Positions 1-5,886 of a DNA stretch of 10,433 nucleotides are shown piece after piece. The stretch's first letter is position 1. Each line of letters begins with the position of its first letter. The stretch is from JAAFIP01 sp043718065. Its GTDB lineage: Bacteria > Pseudomonadota > Gammaproteobacteria > Burkholderiales > Burkholderiaceae_C. The stretch covers positions 1-10,433 of the forward strand of contig JAYSWJ010000150.1 in NCBI GenBank assembly GCA_043718065.1, given 5' to 3'. Made by a program: the position numbers and the translations under genes. The notes under the pieces are model-generated. The model searched no databases. It was not told the origin of the DNA and saw only the letters and a program-made list of their open reading frames with translations.

Positions 1-982
1 TAGGCGGCACGGTAGACAGCCACAGCAAACCCATGACACTGGCAAAAATATACACACTGATCGGCGACAGCGGCACGATCAAAAACACCGCAATCACCAC
101 CGCCCGGCTAAAGTAAATAAACGACAAAATCTTGCGCTTTGCCAGCCTCTGGCCCAAGCTGCCAGCAATGTAGGTGCCAAACACGTTAAACAGGCCAATC
201 AAGGCCAGCGCGTAGCTGGCCACGCTCAAATCCAGACCTTTGTCTTTCAGGTAGCTGGGCATGTGCACACCGATAAACACCACCTGAAAACCGCACACAA
301 AGTAGCCCGCCATCAGCAGTTGAAAGCTGGGGTATTTAAATGCCTCGGTCAAAGCCTGCCCAATGGTTTGGTCACGCTTAACCTGTGCAGTGCCTGCCGT
401 AAACCCAGGCTCGCGCAAGAAAAAAGCCAGCGGCACCATCAGCAGCGCCGCCACGCTTAAAATTTGCAGCGCTTGCAGCCAGCCAAACTGGCTAATCAAA
501 TAGCCCTCCGTTGGCACCATAAGAAACTGCCCAAACGAGCCTGCTGCGGCCACCACGCCCATCGCCCACGATCGCTTGCTAGGGTCAATATTGCGGCCAA
601 TCACGCCGTATACCACCGCGTAGGTTGTACCTGCTTGCGCCGCGCCAATCAACACGCCCGCAGTTAAGGTAAACATGGGCACGCTGGTTGACAACGTCAT
701 GCCTGCCAAGCCCAGCGCGTACAACACGGCCCCAGCAATGATGACTTTAACGGCCCCAAATTTGTCGGCCACCATGCCCGCAAAAATACCAAAAATGCCC
801 CACGAAATGTTTTGAATACCAATGGCCAACGCAAAGTTTTGCCGTGTCCAGTCGTTAGCCTGCGTAATGGGCTGCAGCCACAGGCCAAACCCGTGGCGAA
901 TGCCCAAAGACAGAGTGACAATCATCGCGCCGCACAGCAGCAGTTGAACCATGGGGAGTTTTTCGTTGGCTTGAGTTGTCAT
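1..982 (-). CDS. MFS transporter (OFA/monocarboxylate-like), C-terminus off the left edge
   Basis: Partial gene: the ATG is the complement of 980-982 and the frame stays open for 327 codons to the left edge, with the stop outside the window. The protein is very hydrophobic and begins with a short polar tail, then a first membrane helix (about residues 11-30) ending in GIRHGFGLWLQPI. The classic MFS loop 2-3 motif follows at residues 69-77 (GMVADKFGA). Further helices include AGVLIGAAQAGTTYAVVYG (108-126), and a polar central loop lies at about 189-215. This is the arrangement of 12-helix secondary carriers; the RHGFGLWLQP segment and the overall look suggest the oxalate/formate or monocarboxylate-like branch. 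The substrate is unknown. No good ribosome binding site precedes this ATG; a second in-frame Met at residue 11 is a possible alternative start. It is transcribed away from the helicase gene. Confidence 0.85.
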   Translation of the reverse strand, partial: MTTQANEKLPMVQLLLCGAMIVTLSLGIRHGFGLWLQPITQANDWTRQNFALAIGIQNISWGIFGIFAGMVADKFGAVKVIIAGAVLYALGLAGMTLSTSVPMFTLTAGVLIGAAQAGTTYAVVYGVIGRNIDPSKRSWAMGVVAAAGSFGQFLMVPTEGYLISQFGWLQALQILSVAALLMVPLAFFLREPGFTAGTAQVKRDQTIGQALTEAFKYPSFQLLMAGYFVCGFQVVFIGVHMPSYLKDKGLDLSVASYALALIGLFNVFGTYIAGSLGQRLAKRKILSFIYFSRAVVIAVFLIVPLSPISVYIFASVMGLLWLSTVPP

Positions 983-1074
983 TGCTATATGGTAACCAGT
1001 CTGTTGTGGTCATGTAGTCACGCTGGCGATGTGGGGTGGTGCGCTCTGTGGGTGCGCGCATGGAAACTTACTTT

Positions 1075-1130
1075 AGGACTGGGCATGTACTTCAGTGATG
1101 TGCATGCACTTCAGGACTTGGCACGTATTT
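1075..1130. repeat. Short overlapping direct repeats upstream of the MFS gene
   Basis: Bases 1075-1092 and 1113-1130 match at 15 of 18 positions (AGGACTGGGCATGTACTT against AGGACTTGGCACGTATTT). Bases 1083-1095 and 1102-1114 match at 12 of 13 (GCATGTACTTCAG against GCATGCACTTCAG). They lie about 90-150 bases upstream of the MFS start, so they could be regulator sites, but no known operator is recognised. Confidence 0.4.
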
Positions 1131-1148
1131 TTGTACTGTGCACGCTCA

Positions 1149-1232
1149 GGCACTCGGCGTGGACAGTTTCGCGGCTGTCCCCCGGCCTGTGGCCTCCTCC
1201 TTTATGCCGCTGCGCTGTCCACACCGAGTGCC
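1149..1232. repeat. Palindrome-bounded repeat element A
   Basis: Eighteen-base terminal inverted repeats (1149-1166 and 1215-1232) differ at one position and enclose a 48-base core. The core holds CGCGGCTGTCCCCCG (1170-1184) and CTCCTCCTTTATGCCGCT (1194-1211). Both blocks recur exactly, in reverse orientation, in the element at 1290-1394. No transposase is present, so this looks like a REP/MITE-like non-coding element. Confidence 0.7.
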
Positions 1233-1289
1233 AGAGCTGCGTGCGAGTTGGTTGGAGTTACAGCGGTTGACTGCCTACCCTGGTCACAA

Positions 1290-1394
1290 GTGCGGGTCGA
1301 CGGTGTACTCAGCGTAGCGGCATAAAGGAGGAGTCGCCGGCCCTAGGCCGGCACGGGGGACAGCCGCGTAGCTGAGTACGCCGTCGGCCCGCTC
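1290..1394. repeat. Palindrome-bounded repeat element B, inverted relative to element A
   Basis: Outer arms at 1290-1320 and 1364-1394 are inverted repeats matching at 25 of 31 positions, including a perfect GTACTCAGC/GCTGAGTAC stretch. Near the centre is a perfect hairpin, GCCGGCC-CTA-GGCCGGC (1336-1352). The blocks at 1316-1333 and 1354-1368 are exact reverse complements of 1194-1211 and 1170-1184 in element A, so A and B are two members of one family in opposite orientation. Confidence 0.72.
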
Positions 1395-1475
1395 CAGTAC
1401 AAAACTGAAGTAGCGTCGTTGGCCCGCTCCAGAACAACACACGGAGTACGCCGTCGACCCGCTCCCGCACAAAAC
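1374..1475. repeat. Direct copies of a 32-base unit following element B
   Basis: Bases 1374-1405 and 1444-1475 match at 29 of 32 positions; the unit starts GAGTACGCCGTCG, continues CCCGCTCC and ends ACAAAAC. A shorter, diverged copy lies between them at about 1413-1440 (GGCCCGCTCCAGAACAACAC). The right arm of element B overlaps the first copy, and its left arm is an inverted copy of the same unit. The array is therefore built from one module in both orientations. The copies are too irregular and too few for a CRISPR. Confidence 0.65.
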
Positions 1476-1599
1476 AGGGGCAAGTGCATACCAACGCTTC
1501 CCTACCTACAAAACCCAAGCCCCAAGAACCGCCGTAACACCCTAAAAACTAACCCCCCAGCCAAAGTGCGACAATACAGGGCTAACCATTAAAGAGTCA

Positions 1600-3135
1600 A
1601 TGAGCGATCAATTTTCATCCATCGGGCTGGCTGAGCCCATCCTGCGCGCCGTAGCCGAAAAAGGCTACACCACCATGAGCCCTATCCAAGCCCAGGCTAT
1701 CCCTGTGGTGCTGGCCGGGCGCGACGTGATGGGCGCGGCCCAAACTGGCACCGGTAAAACGGCCGCTTTTATCTTGCCGCTGCTGCAACGCATGCTAAAG
1801 CACGAGAGCGCGTCTACCTCGCCCGCCCGCCACCCTGTGCGCGCGCTGGTCATTTTGCCCACCCGCGAGCTGGCCGATCAAGTGGCTGAGCAAGCCAAGC
1901 TGTACGGCAAATACACTCAGTTGCGCAGCACGGTAGTGTTTGGCGGTATGGACATGAAGCCGCAAACGCTGGAGCTGAAAAAAGGCGTAGAGATTTTGGT
2001 GGCCACACCGGGCCGCTTGCTCGACCATATTGAGGCTAAAAACGTCGCGTTAAACCAAGTGGAATATGTGGTGCTAGACGAAGCCGACCGTATGCTGGAT
2101 ATTGGCTTTTTGCCAGATTTGCAGCGGATTTTGAGCTTTTTGCCTAAGCAGCGCACTACGCTGCTGTTTAGCGCTACCTTCTCGCCCGAGATCAAGCGCT
2201 TGGCGTCTAGCTACCTGCAAGACCCCGTGCTGATTGAAACCGCACGGCCTAACGAAACGGCATCTACCGTAGAGCAGCATTTCTACAGCGTAGACGCTGA
2301 CGACAAGCGCCGCGCACTGCAGCAAATCGTCAAGGCACGCGGCATTACGCAAGCGTTTGTGTTTGTTAACAGCAAACTAGGCTGCGCGCGCCTGGCCCGC
2401 AGCCTAGAGCGCGAAGGCATGCGCACCACTGCGCTGCATGGCGACAAAAGCCAAGACGAACGTTTAAAAGCACTAGAAGCGTTTAAAAAAGGCGAAGTCG
2501 ATTTGCTGGTAGCCACCGACGTAGCCGCACGCGGGCTAGACATTAAAGACGTGCCCGCGGTGTTTAACTTTGACATTCCGTTTAACGCCGAAGATTACGT
2601 GCACCGCATTGGCCGCACAGGCCGGGCAGGCGCATCGGGCTTGGCGGTAAGCTTTGTGTCGTCATCCGACCAACGCTTGATGGTGGATATTGAAAAGCTA
2701 TTGAAGAAAAAACTTGACGTTGAAGGCTTTGAGTTTGAAGGCAACCTGCCCAACATTGCCCGTGAAGGCCGCATCAACAACGGCCGCCGTGCTTGGGGCG
2801 ACGATGAAGGTGCTGAGCGGATTGAGCGCACAGACCAAGGTAATCGTGGTGACATGTCCCGTGCACCACGCCCGCAGCGTGAAAGCTACAGCAATGGTGG
2901 CCGCGACAGCTACCGCGACAGCCAGCCCGGCAGCCCACGCGAAGGCGGGCGTTCGTCGTTTCGCCCCGCGCCCGTGTCACGCGATCCGTTTTTTGACAAA
3001 CCTTACGAAGCACCTACTGTGCCTACCGGTGCAGCACCCGCGCCAGACGCCGCAAAGACCACGACCAGCTCGCGCATATCGTCCAATATTAAAAGTAAAA
3101 AGACCGTGGCGGCTTTGTTTAAAACTGCTGCTTAA
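1600..3135 (+). CDS. rhlE: DEAD-box ATP-dependent RNA helicase, RhlE-like
   Basis: A 511-residue cytoplasmic RNA helicase that unwinds short RNA duplexes, with likely roles in ribosome assembly and mRNA turnover. All core motifs are visible: Q motif ending at Q30, motif I AQTGTGKT (47-54), Ia PTRELA (87-92), TPGR (136-139), II DEAD (160-163), III SAT (191-193), V ATDVAARG (305-312) and VI HRIGRTGR (335-342). After about residue 395 comes a low-complexity tail rich in Arg, Gly, Ser and Pro, ending in a basic segment (SSNIKSKK) and a short hydrophobic patch. Such tails bind RNA and are usual in the RhlE/betaproteobacterial branch. The ATG is preceded by AAAGAG at a suitable distance. The exact subfamily (RhlE rather than DbpA, SrmB or CsdA) is inferred from the overall pattern. 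It is a single-gene unit convergent with xth. Confidence 0.93.
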   Translation: MSDQFSSIGLAEPILRAVAEKGYTTMSPIQAQAIPVVLAGRDVMGAAQTGTGKTAAFILPLLQRMLKHESASTSPARHPVRALVILPTRELADQVAEQAKLYGKYTQLRSTVVFGGMDMKPQTLELKKGVEILVATPGRLLDHIEAKNVALNQVEYVVLDEADRMLDIGFLPDLQRILSFLPKQRTTLLFSATFSPEIKRLASSYLQDPVLIETARPNETASTVEQHFYSVDADDKRRALQQIVKARGITQAFVFVNSKLGCARLARSLEREGMRTTALHGDKSQDERLKALEAFKKGEVDLLVATDVAARGLDIKDVPAVFNFDIPFNAEDYVHRIGRTGRAGASGLAVSFVSSSDQRLMVDIEKLLKKKLDVEGFEFEGNLPNIAREGRINNGRRAWGDDEGAERIERTDQGNRGDMSRAPRPQRESYSNGGRDSYRDSQPGSPREGGRSSFRPAPVSRDPFFDKPYEAPTVPTGAAPAPDAAKTTTSSRISSNIKSKKTVAALFKTAA

Positions 3136-3266
3136 AGCATAGTTTTTAATGCATTATGGGGCTGTAACCCTAGTAAATTCTGCTCAAGCAGCTATTTAAT
3201 GCATAGCGGATGGGTGGCGATGAAGACATCATTACAAGCTGCATCACATTAGCTGGGCGGCTCTCA
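3136..3266. other. Convergent intergenic gap holding repeat copy 1
   Basis: This lies between the 3' ends of the helicase and exonuclease III genes. It contains the dispersed repeat and, at its right edge, an inverted repeat GCTGGG/CCCAGC (3252-3257 with 3271-3276) spanning the tandem TGA TGA stops of the exonuclease gene. Neither strand shows a GC stem followed directly by a T run, so I do not call a terminator. Confidence 0.55.
3145..3204 (+). repeat. Dispersed repeat, copy 1 (intergenic)
   Basis: Bases 3161-3200 match the complement of 9681-9720 at 36 of 40 positions. The 21 bases 3180-3200 recur exactly at 4085-4105. The copy is flanked by a 10-base direct repeat TTTAATGCAT (3145-3154 and 3195-3204). 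Because ATGCAT is self-complementary, it also has 8-base inverted ends, ATGCATTA (3149-3156) and TAATGCAT (3197-3204). Internal CTGCT/AGCAG could form a tight stem. Confidence 0.75.
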
Positions 3267-4061
3267 TCAACCCAGCGAAACGATGACAGGCGTGTGGTCG
3301 CTAGGCCGCTCATTCTTACGCGGTAATTTATCGATCACACAGGCGGTGACTAGTGGTTTGAGGGCCTCGCTGACCAGCGTGTAGTCAATCCGCATACCTC
3401 GGTTGCGCCTGAATGCAAACTCGCGGTAGTCCCACCAGCTGTAGCTTTTTTCGGGCTGTTCAAACAACCTGAAGGCATCGTGCAGGCCAATTTTAAACAA
3501 AGCTTGCAGATGGTCGCGCTCTTCGGTGGTGTGGTGAATCGTCTCGCGCAGGCCTATGGGGTCGTAGGTGTCTTTGTCGTCGGTAGTGATGTTGAAGTCG
3601 CCCACTACCACCAGTTGCGGATGCTGCGCCAGCTCGGTTTGTAGCCACGCGCGCAGGGCGTCTAGCCAAAGCATTTTGTAGGCAAACTTGTCGGTTCCTG
3701 GCGCTTGGCCATTGACAAAATAACCGTTGACCAAACGCACCGCACCTTGCGCTGTAGCCAAGGTACCCGCGATGATGCGCGACTGCTCATCTGCCAAACC
3801 AGGGATATTTTTAACCACCGCATCGACACTGGCTACCGTCTCTGTGCGCGTGAGCAGTGCCACGCCGTTATAGGTTTTTTGGCCGAAGAAATGGCTGCGA
3901 TAACCGATAGCCTCTAGCTCGGCCACGGGGAATTTTTCGTCAGTCAGCTTCAGCTCTTGCAGGCACAGCGCGTCTACCGGGTTAGCTGCCAGCCAGTCGA
4001 TGACTTGCGGTAGGCGGATAGTGAGTGAATTAACGTTCCAGGTGGCAATTTTTAATGTCAT
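3267..4061 (-). CDS. xth: Exodeoxyribonuclease III (AP endonuclease)
   Basis: A 264-residue enzyme of the exonuclease III/AP endonuclease family. It cuts DNA at abasic sites and trims blocked 3' ends in base excision repair, and digests duplex DNA 3' to 5'. The family's active-site motifs are present in order: WNVNS (8-12, with Asn9 as metal/phosphate ligand), LQELK (34-38, metal-binding Glu36), NGYF (112-115, Tyr114), GDFNI (154-158, Asp155 and Asn157), RGMRIDY (221-227) and SDHTP (254-258, catalytic Asp-His pair). The length is normal and nothing is missing. The ATG at 4061 follows GAAAGG (complement of 4067-4072), which lies in a small hairpin. It is last in the minus-strand array after folA, 84 bases downstream. 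It ends with two stop codons in tandem. Confidence 0.95.
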   Translation of the reverse strand: MTLKIATWNVNSLTIRLPQVIDWLAANPVDALCLQELKLTDEKFPVAELEAIGYRSHFFGQKTYNGVALLTRTETVASVDAVVKNIPGLADEQSRIIAGTLATAQGAVRLVNGYFVNGQAPGTDKFAYKMLWLDALRAWLQTELAQHPQLVVVGDFNITTDDKDTYDPIGLRETIHHTTEERDHLQALFKIGLHDAFRLFEQPEKSYSWWDYREFAFRRNRGMRIDYTLVSEALKPLVTACVIDKLPRKNERPSDHTPVIVSLG

Positions 4062-4064
4062 ATA

Positions 4065-4077
4065 GGCCTTTCAGGCC
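4065..4077 (-). promoter_or_regulatory. Hairpin overlapping the xth ribosome binding site
   Basis: On the transcribed strand GGCCT-GAA-AGGCC forms a perfect 5-base stem with a 3-base loop. The best ribosome binding site for xth, GAAAGG, runs through its loop and into the stem, five bases before the ATG. Folding could limit initiation. The stem is short, so the effect is uncertain. Confidence 0.4.
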
Positions 4078-4080
4078 GTA

Positions 4081-4115
4081 GATACTGCTCAAGCAGCTAT
4101 TTAATTGATAGTATT
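4081..4115 (+). repeat. Dispersed repeat, copy 2 (folA-xth gap)
   Basis: The 21 bases at 4085-4105 (core TGCTCAAGCAGCTATTTAAT) are identical to 3180-3200. Similarity extends weakly to the left with small gaps. ATACT (4082-4086) and AGTAT (4110-4114) are complementary and bound the core. It fills much of the 84-base space between the folA stop and the xth start and is read in reverse by the xth transcript. Confidence 0.7.
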
Positions 4116-4136
4116 TAAGGTGAGACTATTTCTACT

Positions 4137-4153
4137 GTAGCTAACCTAGCTAC
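4137..4153 (-). promoter_or_regulatory. Perfect inverted repeat across the folA stop codon
   Basis: GTAGCTA-ACC-TAGCTAC is a 7-base perfect stem with a 3-base loop, and the folA TAG lies inside it. No T run follows on the minus strand, so a terminator is unlikely. A processing or stabilising hairpin between folA and xth is possible. Confidence 0.4.
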
Positions 4154-4655
4154 GCGGTGCGGTGCGTTGGTAGGTAGCAAAACTGTAGGCCAACCCGCTG
4201 GCAGACATGTGCGATTCGCGTTGCGTCTCGTGCCAATCTGCGCCTAGCTGGGGCGCAAAGGCATCACCTTCATACTCTGCATCTATCTCGGTGACGACAA
4301 TTTTGTGGGCTAGTGGCAGTGCTTGTGCATAGATTTGCGCGCCGCCGATGACCCACACAGCGTGCGGCACGGGCTCTAGCTGTGCGCACGCAGACAGTGC
4401 CGCCTGCACATCAGCCGCGCGCTGCACGCCCGTCTGCGCCCAGTCTGTTTGCCGCGTCAGCACGATATTGGCCCGCCCGGGCAGTGGCCTAAATTTAACT
4501 GGCAGCGAATCCCATGTTTTGCGCCCCATGATGACGGGGCAACCTAGCGTGGTGCGTTTAAAGTGCGCCATGTCTTCTGGCAAATGCCACGGCATGGTGC
4601 CGTGAAGGCCTATCACGCGGTTACGGGCTTGTGCCCAGATTAAATTAATTTGCAT
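4146..4655 (-). CDS. folA: Dihydrofolate reductase
   Basis: A 169-residue type I dihydrofolate reductase. It reduces dihydrofolate to tetrahydrofolate with NADPH and is the usual target of trimethoprim. Visible motifs: MPWHLPED (21-28; Asp28 corresponds to catalytic Asp27 of the E. coli enzyme), MGRKTW (43-48), PGR (59-61), VIGGAQIY (102-109, NADPH-binding loop) and TEID (122-125). I chose the ATG at 4655 because the family begins right at the first strand (here MQINLIWA). A TTG six codons upstream (4673) would add only a nonstandard tail. No clear ribosome binding site precedes either. The start lies 19 bases after the thyA stop, so translation may depend on ribosomes leaving thyA. FolA recycles the dihydrofolate made by ThyA. 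Confidence 0.95.
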   Translation of the reverse strand: MQINLIWAQARNRVIGLHGTMPWHLPEDMAHFKRTTLGCPVIMGRKTWDSLPVKFRPLPGRANIVLTRQTDWAQTGVQRAADVQAALSACAQLEPVPHAVWVIGGAQIYAQALPLAHKIVVTEIDAEYEGDAFAPQLGADWHETQRESHMSASGLAYSFATYQRTAPRS

Positions 4656-4674
4656 AAGGTCTGCGTTGTGCAAT

Positions 4675-5523
4675 TTACACCGCTACGGGTGCTTTGATGG
4701 CCGGATGGCATTGGTAGTCCAAGACTTCAAAGTCTTCAAACTGATAATCGAAAATCGACGCAGGCCTGCGTTTGATATGCAGCTTGGGGCAGGGGTAGGG
4801 CGTGCGGTCCAGTTGCAGTTCAACCTGCTCGTGGTGGTTGCTGTAGATGTGGCAGTCGCCGCCGGTCCATACAAAATCGCCCACGTCCAGGTCGCACTGC
4901 TGCGCTACCATGTGGGTGAGCAGGGCGTAGCTGGCGATGTTGAACGGCACGCCTAGAAATATGTCGGCGCTGCGTTGGTACAGCTGGCAGCTTAAGCGTC
5001 CTTTGCCACCAATTTCAGTAGCAGGGGCTACATAGAACTGAAAGAACGCATGGCAGGGCATCAGCGCCATTTTGCTCAGCTCAGCCACGTTCCAGGCGCT
5101 GACAATAATGCGGCGGCTGTCGGGGTTGGTCTTTAAGGTGTTGATGACCTCGCTGATCTGGTCAATATGCCCGCCATCGGGCGTGGGCCAGCTGCGCCAC
5201 TGTACGCCGTACACGGGGCCCAGGTCGCCATCGGGCTTGGCCCATTCGTTCCAAATGCTCACGCCACGCTCGGTTAGCCAGTTGTTGTTAGACGAGCCAG
5301 TCAGAAACCACAGCAGTTCTTGGATGATGGATTTAAGGTGAACTTTTTTGGTGGTCACCAGCGGGAAACCTTGGTTCAAATCGAACCGCATTTGGTAGCC
5401 AAACACGCTGCGCGTTCCCGTACCGGTGCGGTCTGATTTGGCTGCGCCCTGCGTGTACACGTGGCGCATGAAAGTTTCGTACTGGTCTGACGAGCTGGGC
5501 AGAGATGAGGGGGTCGCTTGCAT
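4675..5523 (-). CDS. thyA: Thymidylate synthase
   Basis: A 282-residue folate-dependent thymidylate synthase. It methylates dUMP to dTMP with methylene-tetrahydrofolate and yields dihydrofolate. Landmarks: DRTGTGTRSVFG (31-42, phosphate-binding Arg), LLWFLTG (70-76), WNEWAKPDGDLGPVYG (91-106), DSRRIIVSAWN (135-145), the catalytic Cys157 in MPCHAFFQFYV, SCQLYQRSADIFLGVPFNIASYALL (178-202, nucleotide-binding Arg/Ser/Asp), HIYSNH (225-230) and the family C-terminus KAPVAV. Compared with the 264-residue E. coli enzyme it has about 11 extra N-terminal residues and a small insertion (about 166-175) in the loop after the catalytic strand. Both are variable places. The ATG at 5523 is 15 bases after ccdB and has no strong ribosome binding site. 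A start nearer Met19 is less likely because it would cut family sequence. Confidence 0.96.
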   Translation of the reverse strand: MQATPSSLPSSSDQYETFMRHVYTQGAAKSDRTGTGTRSVFGYQMRFDLNQGFPLVTTKKVHLKSIIQELLWFLTGSSNNNWLTERGVSIWNEWAKPDGDLGPVYGVQWRSWPTPDGGHIDQISEVINTLKTNPDSRRIIVSAWNVAELSKMALMPCHAFFQFYVAPATEIGGKGRLSCQLYQRSADIFLGVPFNIASYALLTHMVAQQCDLDVGDFVWTGGDCHIYSNHHEQVELQLDRTPYPCPKLHIKRRPASIFDYQFEDFEVLDYQCHPAIKAPVAV

Positions 5524-5538
5524 GGTGTGTGGGGGAAT

Positions 5539-5853
5539 TTAATAGCCGCCTAAAAGCGTATCGAGTGCAGAGGTAATCACAGCGGCCTGCGATACCAGCC
5601 TGGCAACTGGCGTCTTTAGCAAAGCGGCAGGAAATGCGCCGATGGCGGTGGTGTCTAGCAGCACAGATTTACCTTCAATTTCAAAAATCGGGTTCAAGTC
5701 GCGCAAGGGTTTGTCTACCTCGCGCCTGTCGCGCATGGGGATCACCATGCGTGTGGCCACGGCTTCGATGTAGTTGTTTTGTACATCCAGCAGATAAGGT
5801 GTGATTTTGCGCAAGGCCTTGTCGGGGTGCGGATAGACGTCGTAGCGTGCCAT
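5539..5853 (-). CDS. ccdB: CcdB family toxin
   Basis: A 104-residue protein matching the CcdB toxin fold in length (F-plasmid CcdB has 101) and pattern: MARYDVYPHPD at the start, YLLDVQNNYIE (20-30), RMVIPM (35-40), LNPIFEIEGKSVLL (53-66) and a C-terminal helix SALDTLLGGY. F-plasmid CcdB poisons DNA gyrase by trapping its cleaved complex, and its final Trp-Gly-Ile is needed for that. Here the end is Gly-Gly-Tyr, so Trp99 is replaced. Whether this member poisons gyrase, and how strongly, cannot be read from sequence. It follows ccdA by 26 bases with no good ribosome binding site, whereas ccdA has a strong one; that suits antitoxin excess. A CcdB-like protein without toxin activity is the alternative. 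Confidence 0.88.
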   Translation of the reverse strand: MARYDVYPHPDKALRKITPYLLDVQNNYIEAVATRMVIPMRDRREVDKPLRDLNPIFEIEGKSVLLDTTAIGAFPAALLKTPVARLVSQAAVITSALDTLLGGY

Positions 5854-5860
5854 GGGTTTA

Positions 5861-5886
5861 ACGCTTAAAAATACGACGCTTAAAAA
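5861..5886. repeat. Eleven-base direct repeat across the ccdA stop codon
   Basis: ACGCTTAAAAA occurs at 5861-5871 and again at 5876-5886, with a 15-base period. On the coding strand each copy reads TTTTTAAGCGT. The first contains the ccdA stop, and the second places another TAA in the same frame. It looks like a short tandem duplication of the 3' end of ccdA and it fills the ccdA-ccdB spacer. Confidence 0.6.

Larger units (their letters stand above)
983..1599. other. 617-base divergent intergenic region, repeat-rich, no credible gene
   Basis: This lies between the divergent MFS and helicase genes. Several open frames cross it, but they run through inverted repeats and show no protein-like pattern, so I call none. 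It contains short direct repeats at 1075-1130, a palindrome-bounded element at 1149-1232, a related element in the opposite orientation at 1290-1394, and direct copies of a 32-base unit ending at 1475. The last 120 bases form a C/A-rich leader for the helicase gene in which I see no convincing -35/-10 pair. Confidence 0.7.

Noticed and set aside
812..1325. Open frames of 152 and 76 codons on the plus strand
   Set aside because: They overlap the start of the MFS gene and run through inverted repeats; the translations are rich in Cys, Trp and Arg with no protein-like pattern. They are by-products of the repeats.
1374..1475. Possible CRISPR array
   Set aside because: There are only three irregular copies, with spacers of unequal length, inverted copies nearby and no cas genes.
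1284..1518. Two minus-strand open frames of 62 and 69 codons
   Set aside because: They lie wholly within element B and the 32-base modules, and their repeated peptide pieces (such as GVLSYAAVP and GVLRVLF) only mirror the DNA repeats.
2714..3142. A 142-codon plus-strand frame overlapping the helicase 3' end
   Set aside because: It is an alternative frame of the Arg/Gly/Ser-rich helicase tail; its composition reflects that bias and no start signal is visible.
3252..3276. Terminator at the end of xth
   Set aside because: The GCTGGG/CCCAGC stem has a 13-base loop and no T run follows on the minus strand.
4656..4673. folA starting at a TTG at 4673
   Set aside because: This would add six residues not typical of dihydrofolate reductases. 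The ATG at 4655 fits the family start, though no clear ribosome binding site separates the two.
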